The notes: a model not told the origin generated them from the sequence alone. A stretch of 18,020 nucleotides of DNA from CANJQH01 sp031368515 (GCA_031368515.1 JANMNW010000445.1:1-18020), one strand, 5' to 3'. Counted from the stretch's first letter, positions 1 through 8,903 are shown. Made by a program: numbers and translations.

Positions 1-3000
1 TTCCTTGCGGGAGGCGCGGCGGATCTGACTTTCAGCACGCTGGCCAGCAACAGCGCGGCAAATGGCGGCAATATTCATGTCGATGCAGGTGTAGCGGCCG
101 CGCGCGGCATGCTAATTGCCGGCGGTTCGTGCTTTGGCGGCCTGACCTCATTGGGGCACAACCTCGACGCGGGCGCGTCGTGCGGGCTGACGCAGCAGAG
201 CGACCTGAGCAACGTCGATCCCAAACTATTGCCGCTTGCCGACTACGGCGGACGCAGCTGGTCTATGGCGTTTGACGCAGGCAGCGCTGCAGTTGACGGC
301 GGCGGCGCCAACTGCCCAAAGGCCGATCAACGCGGCATTACACGGCCGCAGGGAGTGACGTGCGACATCGGCGCGATCGAGACGCAACCGGCGCAAGTCA
401 TCACCGGCAGGATTACCGGACGCGTAACAACGGGCAAAGACGGCGCGCTCAAGGACGCGAACATCCAGGCGTGTCTGTTGGGCGGAAAATTGGCGTGCAG
501 CGCGGCCACAACCAACGCCTCCGGCGGCTACACGCTCAGCGATCTTGCGATAGGCGACTATGAGGTGCGCGCCGATCTGAGCGGCTATTACTCGGCCACG
601 CTGCGCGTCAGCGTGCTGGCAGGCCAGGACACGATTGGCAATATCGGCATGCGGCGCGTGCCGGTCGCTGTGCCGCCGCCGCCAGGCGGCACGCTGGCCG
701 GCCGCGTTGAGACCTACGCCGACATCGATGGGAAACGCAATGTGGCTCTGGCAGATGCGACCATTGTCTTTCAGCCGTTCTTTGTCGGCGGGGTTGTGCT
801 TACAACCACATCCAACAGCGCTGGCGCATTCTCGGTGCCGAATGCGCGGCCAGGCCCCTACTTCGCGCGCGCCACAAAAGCCAACTACAGCGCGGCATTT
901 GCCGTGATGAATGTGACGGTTGGCGCCGAAACGGCGCGCACGTTTGTGATCGACAGCCTCGCGCCGCGCGCGGCGATGCCCGGCTCGGCCTTCGACCTGA
1001 CGGTGCGCCGGGTGATTGTGTCGCAGGCATCGCAAGACTGGAACAACGCCATCGCAGTGGTGGCCAACCACGTCACGGAAGTGCGCGCTTTTGTGGATAT
1101 TGGCTACACCGGCGCGGGCAATCCGTCGCTGCCGGCGCCGATTGTGGGCACGCTGGTCTGCAACGGCATGTCCGTTGGTCATGTTGGCGACGGCATCGTC
1201 AATGGCGCGTATTTCGTGCGCAACTGGAACGACACCACACAGCGCAACCTGGCATGGGCGCTGGCGGAGAACACGCTCAATTTTCGTGTGCCGCCTGAAT
1301 GCACGCGCTCGGGAGTGCGCACGCTAGAAGTGCATGTGCGGTTTAACAACAGCACATCGCAGGAGCGCGCCATCGACAACAACAGCGGACAGGCTGCCGT
1401 GACATTCCGCCAAACGCGCCCGCTGGAAGTGCTGTTCAACCCGGTCAGCCTACGCGATGCCTGGTGGTGCTACGGCTCGTTTCAACGGGGGCCGACGCGC
1501 GCGCAAATGGACGCGCTCATCGCCGAAAGCATGCGTTTGACGCGGCGCTGGTTTCCGACCACCGTGTCATCACTGTATGGCAACACCGTCGACATTTGCG
1601 GCGCATTGCGCGCGGACGGCGAATATGCGGCTATGCCAGGTTGGTGGTGGATTGCCTGGCGCTACAGCAATCATGGACGTGACGAAATGTACGGCACAGG
1701 CTGGCGGCTGCGGGATTCGGTGAAGATGGCTTACGGTGTCATCAACAACGACGAATGTACTCCCGACAGCCGCGGCTGCAGCGCCACGACCGGGTATTCG
1801 CTTGGCCCAATTGGCGCGCGCACCGGCATCGGCCGGTCGAACGCGCCAAGCACGGTGCCGCATGAGCTGGCTCACTCACTCAATTCCTGCCACCCGGGCA
1901 GCGCGCCACACGGCGAAGGCCTGTGCTACGACAGCTATCCCCCTTTTCCGAATAATCATGGCGGCATTGGGCAATGGGGTTTTGAAATCAGGCCGGATAA
2001 CCGCGCGGATGTCTACATGGCTATCGACATGACTGATCATCGCAGCCAGTTTCGCGCACACAATCACGACTTTATGAGTTACGGCCCAAACAAATGGGTT
2101 TCGGGTCACCAATGGCTTGATCTGCTCGAAGAGTTTGACGACGACTACAGCTATGACGCCATGCCCGGCCGCGCTGCACGGACGCGCGCGGCTCTGGACG
2201 CAAGCACGCCACAGCGCTATCTCTGGGTGCTGGGCGGCATATCCGACAGCGCGGCGGTCATTGGCGCGTCGATGCCGGTCTCGAACAGCCCGGTGTCGCT
2301 GCCTCCAGCCGATCCCGACGGAATGTATATCGCCCAAATGCAGGATGGCGCGGGCGCGGTGATTACGTCAACGCGGTTCAACCCGGCGCCGGCCAGCCAC
2401 ACAGACGCAGCGACAGCCGCCGCGCATGTGCATGTGCACGCCGACGGCAGCTCGCACACGCATGCAAGCGCGGACGAGACGCAGGGATTTGCATTCCTCA
2501 TTCCGTTCCCGATCGAAGCGCGCACTCTGGCGATTCTGACCGGCACTCAGGTGCTCGTTACGCGCTCGCTCAGCACATCCGCGCCGGTCGTCACCGTGCT
2601 GTCACCGAATGGCGGAGAAACGTATAGCGACACGCTGCCGGTTAGCTGGGTGGCCGGCGATCCCGATGGCGACGCGCTGACCTTTGATGTGCAGTACTCC
2701 GCCGACGGCGGTGCGACCTGGGCGTCCGTGGCGGCCAGCATCACGGGCACGACTTACACAATACTGCTGGACGGCCTGCCGGGCGGCAACAACTCTCTGG
2801 TGCGCGTAGTCGCGCAAGACGGCGCCAACGCCGGCAGCGACGCCAGCAACGGCAGCTTTAGCGTGCCGGCTAAGGACCCGTCGGCGCTGATCCTGACGCA
2901 AAACGCAACCGTCAAGCGCAATGAACTGCTGGTACTGGAAGGCGCGCTGCTCGATCTGGAAGACAGCGACATTAGTCCGGGCGTGACCTATGAATGGCGC

Positions 3001-3171
3001 TCCAGCCGGGATGGACTGCTGGGCACAAGCGCGACCATCGGCACGCAGCTTCAGAGCGATGGCCTGCACACGATAACGTTCACCGCAACAGATCGCGACG
3101 GCAACTCGGCCAGCGCAACTGTGACTGTGCAGGTGGGCAATGTGCGCTACCTGCCGCTTACGCGGCGCTGA
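1..3171 (+). CDS. Secreted metzincin-like metalloprotease with carboxypeptidase-regulatory-like domains (5' partial)
   Basis: The frame is open from base 1, so the gene starts upstream; 1056 residues are visible. Order seen: the end of a choice-of-anchor-Q/beta-helix-like domain (to about nt 390, with a YGG...DIGAIE ending); two carboxypeptidase-regulatory-like beta-sandwich repeats (about 394-650 and 688-960); a CARDB-like stretch; a protease region; a His-rich linker (2425-2475); an FN3-like domain with an SPNGGE start; a PKD-like domain; and the tail VRYLPLTRR. The zinc motif is HELAHSLNSCH at 1861-1893. It fits the metzincin pattern HExxHxxG/NxxH with Asn in place of Gly, and a Met-turn-like FMSYG follows at 2071-2085. 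It is probably exported and cell-surface or extracellular; substrate unknown. The Met at 109 lies inside the domain and is not the start. Zincin class is fairly sure, exact family is not. Confidence 0.75.
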   Translation, partial: FLAGGAADLTFSTLASNSAANGGNIHVDAGVAAARGMLIAGGSCFGGLTSLGHNLDAGASCGLTQQSDLSNVDPKLLPLADYGGRSWSMAFDAGSAAVDGGGANCPKADQRGITRPQGVTCDIGAIETQPAQVITGRITGRVTTGKDGALKDANIQACLLGGKLACSAATTNASGGYTLSDLAIGDYEVRADLSGYYSATLRVSVLAGQDTIGNIGMRRVPVAVPPPPGGTLAGRVETYADIDGKRNVALADATIVFQPFFVGGVVLTTTSNSAGAFSVPNARPGPYFARATKANYSAAFAVMNVTVGAETARTFVIDSLAPRAAMPGSAFDLTVRRVIVSQASQDWNNAIAVVANHVTEVRAFVDIGYTGAGNPSLPAPIVGTLVCNGMSVGHVGDGIVNGAYFVRNWNDTTQRNLAWALAENTLNFRVPPECTRSGVRTLEVHVRFNNSTSQERAIDNNSGQAAVTFRQTRPLEVLFNPVSLRDAWWCYGSFQRGPTRAQMDALIAESMRLTRRWFPTTVSSLYGNTVDICGALRADGEYAAMPGWWWIAWRYSNHGRDEMYGTGWRLRDSVKMAYGVINNDECTPDSRGCSATTGYSLGPIGARTGIGRSNAPSTVPHELAHSLNSCHPGSAPHGEGLCYDSYPPFPNNHGGIGQWGFEIRPDNRADVYMAIDMTDHRSQFRAHNHDFMSYGPNKWVSGHQWLDLLEEFDDDYSYDAMPGRAARTRAALDASTPQRYLWVLGGISDSAAVIGASMPVSNSPVSLPPADPDGMYIAQMQDGAGAVITSTRFNPAPASHTDAATAAAHVHVHADGSSHTHASADETQGFAFLIPFPIEARTLAILTGTQVLVTRSLSTSAPVVTVLSPNGGETYSDTLPVSWVAGDPDGDALTFDVQYSADGGATWASVAASITGTTYTILLDGLPGGNNSLVRVVAQDGANAGSDASNGSFSVPAKDPSALILTQNATVKRNELLVLEGALLDLEDSDISPGVTYEWRSSRDGLLGTSATIGTQLQSDGLHTITFTATDRDGNSASATVTVQVGNVRYLPLTRR

Positions 3172-3190
3172 TGCAAAACACTCGGTGATA

Positions 3191-3229
3191 CACGCAGCGC
3201 GGCAATCACATGCCGCGCTGCGTGGTTTT
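3191..3229 (+). terminator. Intrinsic terminator after the metalloprotease gene
   Basis: A perfect 14-bp inverted repeat (3191-3204 with 3211-3224), rich in G and C, encloses the 6-base loop ATCACA. It is followed by GTTTT on the plus strand. It lies 20 bases after the stop at 3171. This is the classical rho-independent layout, although the T run is short. Confidence 0.75.
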
Positions 3230-3295
3230 CGTAGGCGTAAAGTCCGCAAACTGTCGCACGACGCGGCGCGTGCAATTGGCAATAATCTGCCGCGA

Positions 3296-4263
3296 ATGCT
3301 GCAAGTAACGCTGCTGGGCGCGCCGTCGGTCACCTGGCATGGCCGCCCCGTGCGCCTGCCGCGCAAAGCGGTGCGCGCCATGTTGTATGTTCTGGCCTCG
3401 AAAGACGGTGCAACGCCGCGCGATCATCTGGCGCATGTGCTGCACAACGACACAGCAGCCGATCACGGGCTGCCACGCGTGCGGATTGGGCTTGCGCAGC
3501 TTCGCGACGCGCTGGCCGCCGTAGGCGCGCAGAAGGATCTTGTGATCGCGACGCTGCATTCCGCCGCGCTGAGCGGTGCCGCGCTGGTGGATGTTCGGCG
3601 GATCGACGCGCTCTGCCGGCGGCAGGAGCCGATGGACGATGACGATGCCGCGTTTTTGCAGCAGGCGTATCGCGGCGACTTTCTGGCCGGCTTCGCCATG
3701 GGGGAGCTTCTGAGTTTGACGCCTGGCAAAGCGTCGAGCGCGAACGCTGGCTGCGCACCTATGTCGACGTCGCGCTGCGCGCCGCCTGTGCGCTTGCCGC
3801 AGACAAACGCCATCAGCAGGCGCGCGCGCTGGCGCTAGAGCTGGTGCGGGTCGATCCCTTGCATGAAGAGGCTAACGCGCTTCTGATCGACTGCCACCGC
3901 GAGCTGGGAGAGCGCGCTGCGGCGATTCGCCAGTTTGAGCAATTGCGCGCGCGCCTGCATCGCGAGTTGGGCGTGCCGCCTATGCCTGAGACCGAGGCTC
4001 GCTACCGTGAATTGCTCGCCGCGGCGCCTTCGCATGTGCCGGCCGCGCTGGCTCGCACAGCGCCACCCCCGGCCATTGCCCGCAGCGCAGCCGAGAGCTT
4101 TGCCGAAAGCGTGCGCATTTATCGGCAGCATTATGCGCCGGCGCCGTTGGCGCGCGCACTTCATGCCTGGTCGCAGCATGCGGCGCGCGCGGCGGAATTG
4201 CATGGCGAGGCGGCGCAGATCGCGGCGCGCATTGGGCTACAACTGTCTGAGGCGCCACACTAG
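3296..4263 (+). pseudogene. BTAD-family transcriptional regulator, frameshifted
   Basis: Two frames encode one protein. From ATG 3296, about 135 residues give a winged-helix OmpR/SARP-like N-terminus (MLQVTLLGAPSV, then GRPVRLPRKAVRAMLYVLA) and the start of the bacterial transcriptional activator domain, ending DFLAGFAM. The frame then drifts into low-complexity nonsense. The adjacent frame from 3703 resumes exactly where the family continues (EFDAWQSVERERWLRTYVDV) and runs through the helical repeats (HEEANALLIDCHRELGERAA) to the stop at 4261-4263. Joining needs one extra base at the G5 run, 3700-3704. The joined length is about 322 residues, with no ATPase or TPR extension. The upstream ATG at 3140 overlaps the previous gene and its terminator and is rejected. 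The stop codon is the first triplet of the repeat at 4261. It may be a real pseudogene or a homopolymer sequencing error. Confidence 0.75.
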
Positions 4264-4310
4264 CACTCATCCTGAAAATGTGGGCCCCACCTTTTTCGCC
4301 AACGGTTCTG
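4261..4310 (+). repeat. Interspersed repeat, copy 1
   Basis: The unit begins TAGCACTCATCCTGAAAATG. It matches, in reverse complement, the right arm of the palindrome at 5349-5398 at about 43 of 50 positions by eye, and also resembles the left arm starting at 5307. Its first three bases are the TAG stop of the BTAD gene. It fills the gap before the Gfo/Idh gene. Confidence 0.75.
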
Positions 4311-4343
4311 CAGGCACGCCAGAGGGCGCATACAATCCGGCGC

Positions 4344-5279
4344 ATGACACCGCCTTTGCGCATCGGCATCATCGGCACGGGCTCGATGGGCCGCACCCAC
4401 GCCGAATGCTGGCGTCAGACGCCCGCGACGCTGGCCGGCTTTGTCTCGCGTTCGGGCGCTTCACCGCTGGCTGACGAATTCGGCGCGCCGGCATTTCCCC
4501 GGCTGGAAGACCTGCTGCCGCATGTGGATGTGGTCGACATCTGCTCGCCCACGCATCTTCATCTTGCGCAGACACGCGCAGCCGCGGCCGCAGGCAAGCA
4601 TGTGGTGTGCGAAAAACCGCTGGCGCGCAGCGTGGCCGATGCTGACGCTATGCGCGATACGTGCGCCGCCGCAGGCGTGCAGTTGCTTGTCGCGCATGTG
4701 CTGCGCTACTTCCCAGATTACAGCGACGCGCACGATCGCCTCGCCCGCGGCGAGATCGGCGCGCTGCGCGAAATCAACGCGATGCGCGCGGGCTATCTAC
4801 CGTCAAAGGCCAGCGACAATTGGTTTACAGACATGGCGATTTCAGGCGGGCCGATGCTTGATCTTATGATCCACGACTTTGATTTTGCGCGCTGGATGGG
4901 TGGCGCGGTCGTGGAGGTCAGCGCGCGAGCCAGCGGCACGATCGACGACCATGCTTTTGTCACGCTCAAGCATGCCAACGGCGTGGTCTCAAACATTGAG
5001 GGCGGCTGGCACCTGCCGCCCGGCAACTTTCGCACGCGGCTTGAAGTGATCGGCAGCGCGGGCGCGATCCGGGCGGACTACGAACAACGCGCCAGCGGTG
5101 ACGTGCCGCGCGTGGCCGACTCGCGCGCAAATCCGTATCTGTTGCAGGCGCGGGAGTTTTACGCCGCGTTGACAGGCGGACCGGCGCCGCGCGTGGGTGC
5201 GCAGGATGGCATCGAGGCGCTGCGCATCGCGCTGGCCGCGATCGAGTCGGCGCACACCGGAAAGCCGGTTGGGCTTTGA
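4344..5279 (+). CDS. Gfo/Idh/MocA family NAD(P)-dependent oxidoreductase
   Basis: 311 residues, normal for the family. The N-terminal Rossmann fold carries GIIGTGSMG at residues 8-16. The family EKP motif is at residues 90-92 (Lys91 being the usual catalytic/nicotinamide-side lysine). The C-terminal alpha/beta domain has SGGPMLDLMIHDFDFARWM with the conserved His at 177. These enzymes oxidise or reduce sugars, inositols or related polyols; the sequence does not fix the substrate. ATG 4344 is chosen because the next upstream ATG (4278) lies inside the repeat and would add 22 residues in front of the usual start. A TACAAT at 4331-4336 could be a -10 box but sits only 8 bases before the ATG. The gene stands alone between repeat copies, so neighbours give no pathway clue. 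Confidence 0.85.
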   Translation: MTPPLRIGIIGTGSMGRTHAECWRQTPATLAGFVSRSGASPLADEFGAPAFPRLEDLLPHVDVVDICSPTHLHLAQTRAAAAAGKHVVCEKPLARSVADADAMRDTCAAAGVQLLVAHVLRYFPDYSDAHDRLARGEIGALREINAMRAGYLPSKASDNWFTDMAISGGPMLDLMIHDFDFARWMGGAVVEVSARASGTIDDHAFVTLKHANGVVSNIEGGWHLPPGNFRTRLEVIGSAGAIRADYEQRASGDVPRVADSRANPYLLQAREFYAALTGGPAPRVGAQDGIEALRIALAAIESAHTGKPVGL

Positions 5280-5304
5280 GCGGCGTGCGCCGAATGTTCA
5301 CCTG

Positions 5305-5400
5305 TCTAGAACTCATCCTAAAATGTGGACTCCACCTTGCTTGCCCACCTGAAACGTTGGGGAAAAAAGTGGGACCTACATTTTCAGGATGAGTTCTAGG
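5305..5400. repeat. Palindromic repeat pair (copies 2 and 3 of the interspersed repeat)
   Basis: Two inverted arms of about 32 bases, 5305-5336 and 5369-5400. The first 14 bases (CTAGAACTCATCCT) pair perfectly, then come a one-base bulge, AAAATGT, and a few mismatches. About 32 bases lie between the arms. It sits between the convergent Gfo/Idh and LTD/C39 genes and could serve as a bidirectional terminator at RNA level. The right arm contains the TAG stop (5396-5398) of the minus-strand gene. Confidence 0.8.
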
Positions 5401-8008
5401 GCCCCGCGTAAATCGCCGCCTTATCGGCACGCACGTGATTTGACGCATCGTGCCGCACGATCAGATCAAACACGCCGGGCGAGGTCTGGCTGGGTGGACG
5501 CACCACCAATGTGACTATGCCGTTTACGACGTTGACCGCTTTGATCTGCCCGCTTTTCTGCAATGGCGTGGTGCTCTCGTCTCTTTCGAAGTTGACGAGG
5601 AATCTATCTGCTCCATAGTCGATCGTCGGGGGCGGCTGCAACGCCGGGGGATAGTCAAGCTGGAGGTTGATCACGATGTCGCCGGGATTGGCCGCGGATG
5701 CAATGCTCGCAGGCGACGAGCTTGCGGGCGACAACAGCGTGAGACGCGCCTGGCATGCGCCTTTGCTGGTGGGTGAGAAATTGTCCGTCTCGGGCGGTTG
5801 CATGGCGAAGTCGCGCCGGCCGTCGCGGTTATGGTCTTCGCAGCCGTCGGGCAAGCCGTCGTTGTCGTTGTCTGGGTCGTTCTCCTTGCGCAATACATCC
5901 TCGACGAACAGCGAAGGTTCGCCGTAATTGGGAAAGTCGACGTTGTAGGTCAGATCGGCTTCTCGTTTGTTGTAATTATCGGCGGCGTTAAACACATATT
6001 CGGCAATATCTTCCTTGTCGTTGACGAAGTCGCCGTCCGTGTCCTTGTTATTCGGGTTGGTCTTGAAGCGAACAACCTCGTCAAAGTCGTTGATGCCATC
6101 GCCGTCGCTGTCGAGTTTGAGCGAAGGCTCGTCGTCACGCGGATTTGGACTGGCGGCAAGCGATACGATCTGCGTGCCCTCATGCGAGTCGCGAAAGCTC
6201 TCATAGTCCATCCACTTCACGCCTGTGCATGAATCCTGGTCACAGCCGCTCGGCACCGGATCAAGCAGATGGATGAATCGCTTGCCGTTAGGGTCGATGT
6301 GATATCCGTCGACCACCCGCGCATGCGCGCCGTTCAGGTTGATCGAGATGAAGGGCCGGCCCTCGTCGATCCACTGTTTGATCAATTCAAACGAGATGGG
6401 CGCGGCCTCCGGGTACTTGCACGTGTAGCCATCCACAACCGGGCAAAATCCGATGCCGATAAAGTCTTGGTTCTGGATGCGCAACCCCCATACCACCGCC
6501 GGCCGCGGGTTCATGCCTTTGCGATACCCGAGATCGTTTTCGGGCACGCCACGCAGCGGTTTGGCCCCGCTCATATCATCGCCTGGGAACTCCTCAAACA
6601 CATAGTAGGCCAGGCGGTCGAGCGACAGCTTTGCGCCGTAGTAGGCGGTGATCATCGCGGCCGAAGCGCGCGCGCAATACATGCTGTCCAGGCCGGAAGT
6701 GGTGCTATATGACGGCGAACCATTGTCAAGAATATGGGGCCCATCCCAGCGCGTGCGCAGTCCCGAGCGGCTGCTGCCAACGGGATTGCCGTCTTTGATG
6801 TTTCCGGGACCACCGCCAATGTCGAGCATGGTGGTGTCTTTGCGCTGGATGCGGTATTGCTGCGCGCTGAGCAAAACTTTGGACTGGCTATTGAGGCTGG
6901 CCAGATTGAGCGCCGGCACAAGATGAATTTGAAATGGACCTGTCCACCCGCCGCCGACGCCTTGCGCGTTCAGCGCCCGGACGCGCCACCAGTACCCGCC
7001 ACTTTGCAGCCTCACTCGCGGCCGCCAGCCGGTGTCTCTTGTCTTGATGCTCACCCTGGGTTTGACAAATTCAGCGTCGTCGCCAAGCTGAAACTCATAC
7101 TGTGCGGCGCCGTCGACCGGGGACCAGGCCACGCCAAACGTTGTTGCATCAAGCGTTGCGCCATCCGGCACGGTGGTGTTCATCGGCGACGGCATTGGAT
7201 TTGGCTGACCCGGGCTGCTGTGTCGTGAGTCATATGATGTCCATGACTCTGACCAACGCCCAAAGGACTGATTCGGCCGATAGGGAGCCGCTTCACCCTC
7301 CGCGCCAAAGCCCTCGTTTGTCGTCAGGTAATGGTTGCTGCTCCATAGTCCCAGGGCGATAGCGGTCTGCGCCGATGTTCCAGGATCGCGTCCCCAGGCC
7401 AGGTAGTCGATCAGCTGCGAAGATGCGCCGCGGCCGGCATCGTAGAGCGCCAGGTCGTCGCCTTTCAAGTCGAAGGTGCCGTCCGGCGCAGCCCAATGCA
7501 GAACCAACATGCCATCAGTGATGAGTCCGTTGTCAACGCCTGGCCCTAGATATAACACCACCATCGTCGTGCCCGTGAAAGAAGGCAGTGTTGTGGGGAA
7601 TGTGTATTCGTTGCCGTCGAGATCGGTGAGCCGGTAGCCGGCCATCGAGAACTGGGCAGTCGCTTTAGGCAACTCCGTCGTAACAAACGCCGTTCCTCCG
7701 CTGACGACGGGCATAAAGGTGCGATGGGTGAGCGTGGGCGGCGGGACTGCGTCGACTTCTACCGTCAGTTCTATCCAGGCGGGATTGCCCGGCCCTGACA
7801 CAGGCGATACCTCGGTAATGCGAACGCGTGCAGGGGCGTTTGAGCTGGCTGGTTCGCGTCCACTGCCAAAGACTGCGGCGGCAGTGGACTTGATTGCCGG
7901 GACCTGGCTGGTAAGTGCGATTAGCGTGAGCAGCGCGACTGGCCGTAATATCGCGCGCACGGGACGGACCCTGAAGGGTGTTTGGAAATCAAAACCAAAG
8001 TTGTTCAT
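5396..8008 (-). CDS. Secreted lamin-tail / C39-like cysteine peptidase / calcium-repeat protein
   Basis: 870 residues. The N-terminus is basic with a hydrophobic core (RPVALLTLIALTSQVPA), i.e. a signal peptide. Order seen: lamin-tail-like domain, about residues 62-240 (RITEVSPVSGPGNPAWIEL, then YRLTDLDGNEYTFP); FN3-like domain, about 285-385; a C39-like papain-fold region, about 430-620, with Cys445 (MYCARASAAMITAYYG), His562 (GAHARVVDGYH) and Asp583 (HLLDP) as the likely triad; then thrombospondin type-3-like calcium repeats (DSDGDGINDFDE, DTDGDFVNDKED, DNDNDGLPDGCEDHNRDG) and a C-terminal beta domain. It probably acts outside the cell; substrate unknown. On the coding strand GAGGT lies 6 bases before ATG 8008, a good ribosome binding site. 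The stop TAG falls in the palindromic repeat, so the C-terminus may have been redefined by repeat insertion. It probably shares a transcript with the gene at 8903-8100. Confidence 0.8.
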   Translation of the reverse strand: MNNFGFDFQTPFRVRPVRAILRPVALLTLIALTSQVPAIKSTAAAVFGSGREPASSNAPARVRITEVSPVSGPGNPAWIELTVEVDAVPPPTLTHRTFMPVVSGGTAFVTTELPKATAQFSMAGYRLTDLDGNEYTFPTTLPSFTGTTMVVLYLGPGVDNGLITDGMLVLHWAAPDGTFDLKGDDLALYDAGRGASSQLIDYLAWGRDPGTSAQTAIALGLWSSNHYLTTNEGFGAEGEAAPYRPNQSFGRWSESWTSYDSRHSSPGQPNPMPSPMNTTVPDGATLDATTFGVAWSPVDGAAQYEFQLGDDAEFVKPRVSIKTRDTGWRPRVRLQSGGYWWRVRALNAQGVGGGWTGPFQIHLVPALNLASLNSQSKVLLSAQQYRIQRKDTTMLDIGGGPGNIKDGNPVGSSRSGLRTRWDGPHILDNGSPSYSTTSGLDSMYCARASAAMITAYYGAKLSLDRLAYYVFEEFPGDDMSGAKPLRGVPENDLGYRKGMNPRPAVVWGLRIQNQDFIGIGFCPVVDGYTCKYPEAAPISFELIKQWIDEGRPFISINLNGAHARVVDGYHIDPNGKRFIHLLDPVPSGCDQDSCTGVKWMDYESFRDSHEGTQIVSLAASPNPRDDEPSLKLDSDGDGINDFDEVVRFKTNPNNKDTDGDFVNDKEDIAEYVFNAADNYNKREADLTYNVDFPNYGEPSLFVEDVLRKENDPDNDNDGLPDGCEDHNRDGRRDFAMQPPETDNFSPTSKGACQARLTLLSPASSSPASIASAANPGDIVINLQLDYPPALQPPPTIDYGADRFLVNFERDESTTPLQKSGQIKAVNVVNGIVTLVVRPPSQTSPGVFDLIVRHDASNHVRADKAAIYAGP

Positions 8009-8099
8009 GCTGTCACCTCGCCGTCACAGTACGGTGGGCTGACAGCGGGTTGGTCTCAAAACTGTGCAACCTGGTCTCAATCGTCGTCGCTGTCCGTGT

Positions 8100-8903
8100 T
8101 CATGTCCCGCTGCCGCCAGGCGGCTTTGGCCCTGGATCGATGACGATGAACCCTAGGGTGCCGACCAGGTCGCTGGCGCCTGGCAACGGCGAATGCCCGA
8201 TGTAGAACGCGGTATCGGTGGTGTTGATCTGCACCGGCCCAGCCATTCCGAGGCTTGCGATGGGAGCGCCATTCAGGCTGTGATGCACAAAGCAGGCTGG
8301 CGCGCAGGCGGCATACGAACGTGTCCAGAAGTTGCCGGCGACACCCAGAACCGAGCCATATGACACGCCATTGAGCCGCGACGTGATGCGTTGCACCCCG
8401 AAGCTTTCGCGCGGCGCAAAGTAGCAGACGCTCGAGTGGTGGAAAAGCGCATTACCGAGCGGATGGGTCGCGATGCCCACACCGGTGAGCTGGGCTGCCA
8501 TTTCAAATCCGTCGCCATAGACCGCATTTTTGGGAATGTCCGGCACATATTTTTTGAGATCGACGATGCACTTCAGATACTCATTGCCGTCAAACACGCC
8601 GTTGCCGTTCACGACACTTACGGTTCCCACGTTTTCGCAGAAGATCGGGTGTGCGGCGACTGCCGCAGTGCCCTGTCCTTTGACGAGCAGGCATCCGTTC
8701 ACGCTGCCATCCCCAAAGTCCACCGAAAATGCCCAGTAGCCAGGCTTTTCCGGCGCAAAACCGAGATCTGTGCTGCAAGCGCTGGCGGTTGCTTCCGCCG
8801 GGGTCAACGCTGCCATGGCCGGTTTCGGCGCTGCCCCGTTGGGCACCACTGTCAGCGCGAGCCCGAGAAATGCACCGATTCTGAGTGTCTTGATAAACTT
8901 CAT
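8100..8903 (-). CDS. Exported protein of unknown function
   Basis: 267 residues from ATG 8903. The N-terminus MKFIKTLRIGAFLGLALTVV...AMAA is a clear signal peptide with an Ala-x-Ala type cleavage site near residue 32. The mature part has about seven cysteines, which would suit disulfides outside the cytoplasm, and several His pairs (LFHHSSVC, FVHHSLNG). It ends in a Pro/Gly-rich tail (DPGPKPPGGSGT). No family was recognised. ATG 8903 is preferred over the in-frame ATG at 8924 because GAGAGG lies just upstream of it and the signal peptide starts there. It is the first gene of a minus-strand pair, 91 bases before the LTD/C39 gene, so a shared extracytoplasmic role is plausible. Confidence 0.65.
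   Translation of the reverse strand: MKFIKTLRIGAFLGLALTVVPNGAAPKPAMAALTPAEATASACSTDLGFAPEKPGYWAFSVDFGDGSVNGCLLVKGQGTAAVAAHPIFCENVGTVSVVNGNGVFDGNEYLKCIVDLKKYVPDIPKNAVYGDGFEMAAQLTGVGIATHPLGNALFHHSSVCYFAPRESFGVQRITSRLNGVSYGSVLGVAGNFWTRSYAACAPACFVHHSLNGAPIASLGMAGPVQINTTDTAFYIGHSPLPGASDLVGTLGFIVIDPGPKPPGGSGT

Noticed and set aside
3140..3295. Longer start for the BTAD regulator
   Set aside because: It overlaps the preceding gene and runs through its terminator; domain homology starts at 3296.
4278..4343. Upstream in-frame ATG for the Gfo/Idh gene
   Set aside because: It lies within the interspersed repeat and adds 22 residues before the normal Rossmann start.
5305..5400. CRISPR or insertion-sequence end
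   Set aside because: Only two to three copies, inverted and not regularly spaced; no transposase gene is near, so it is kept as a repeat of unknown type.
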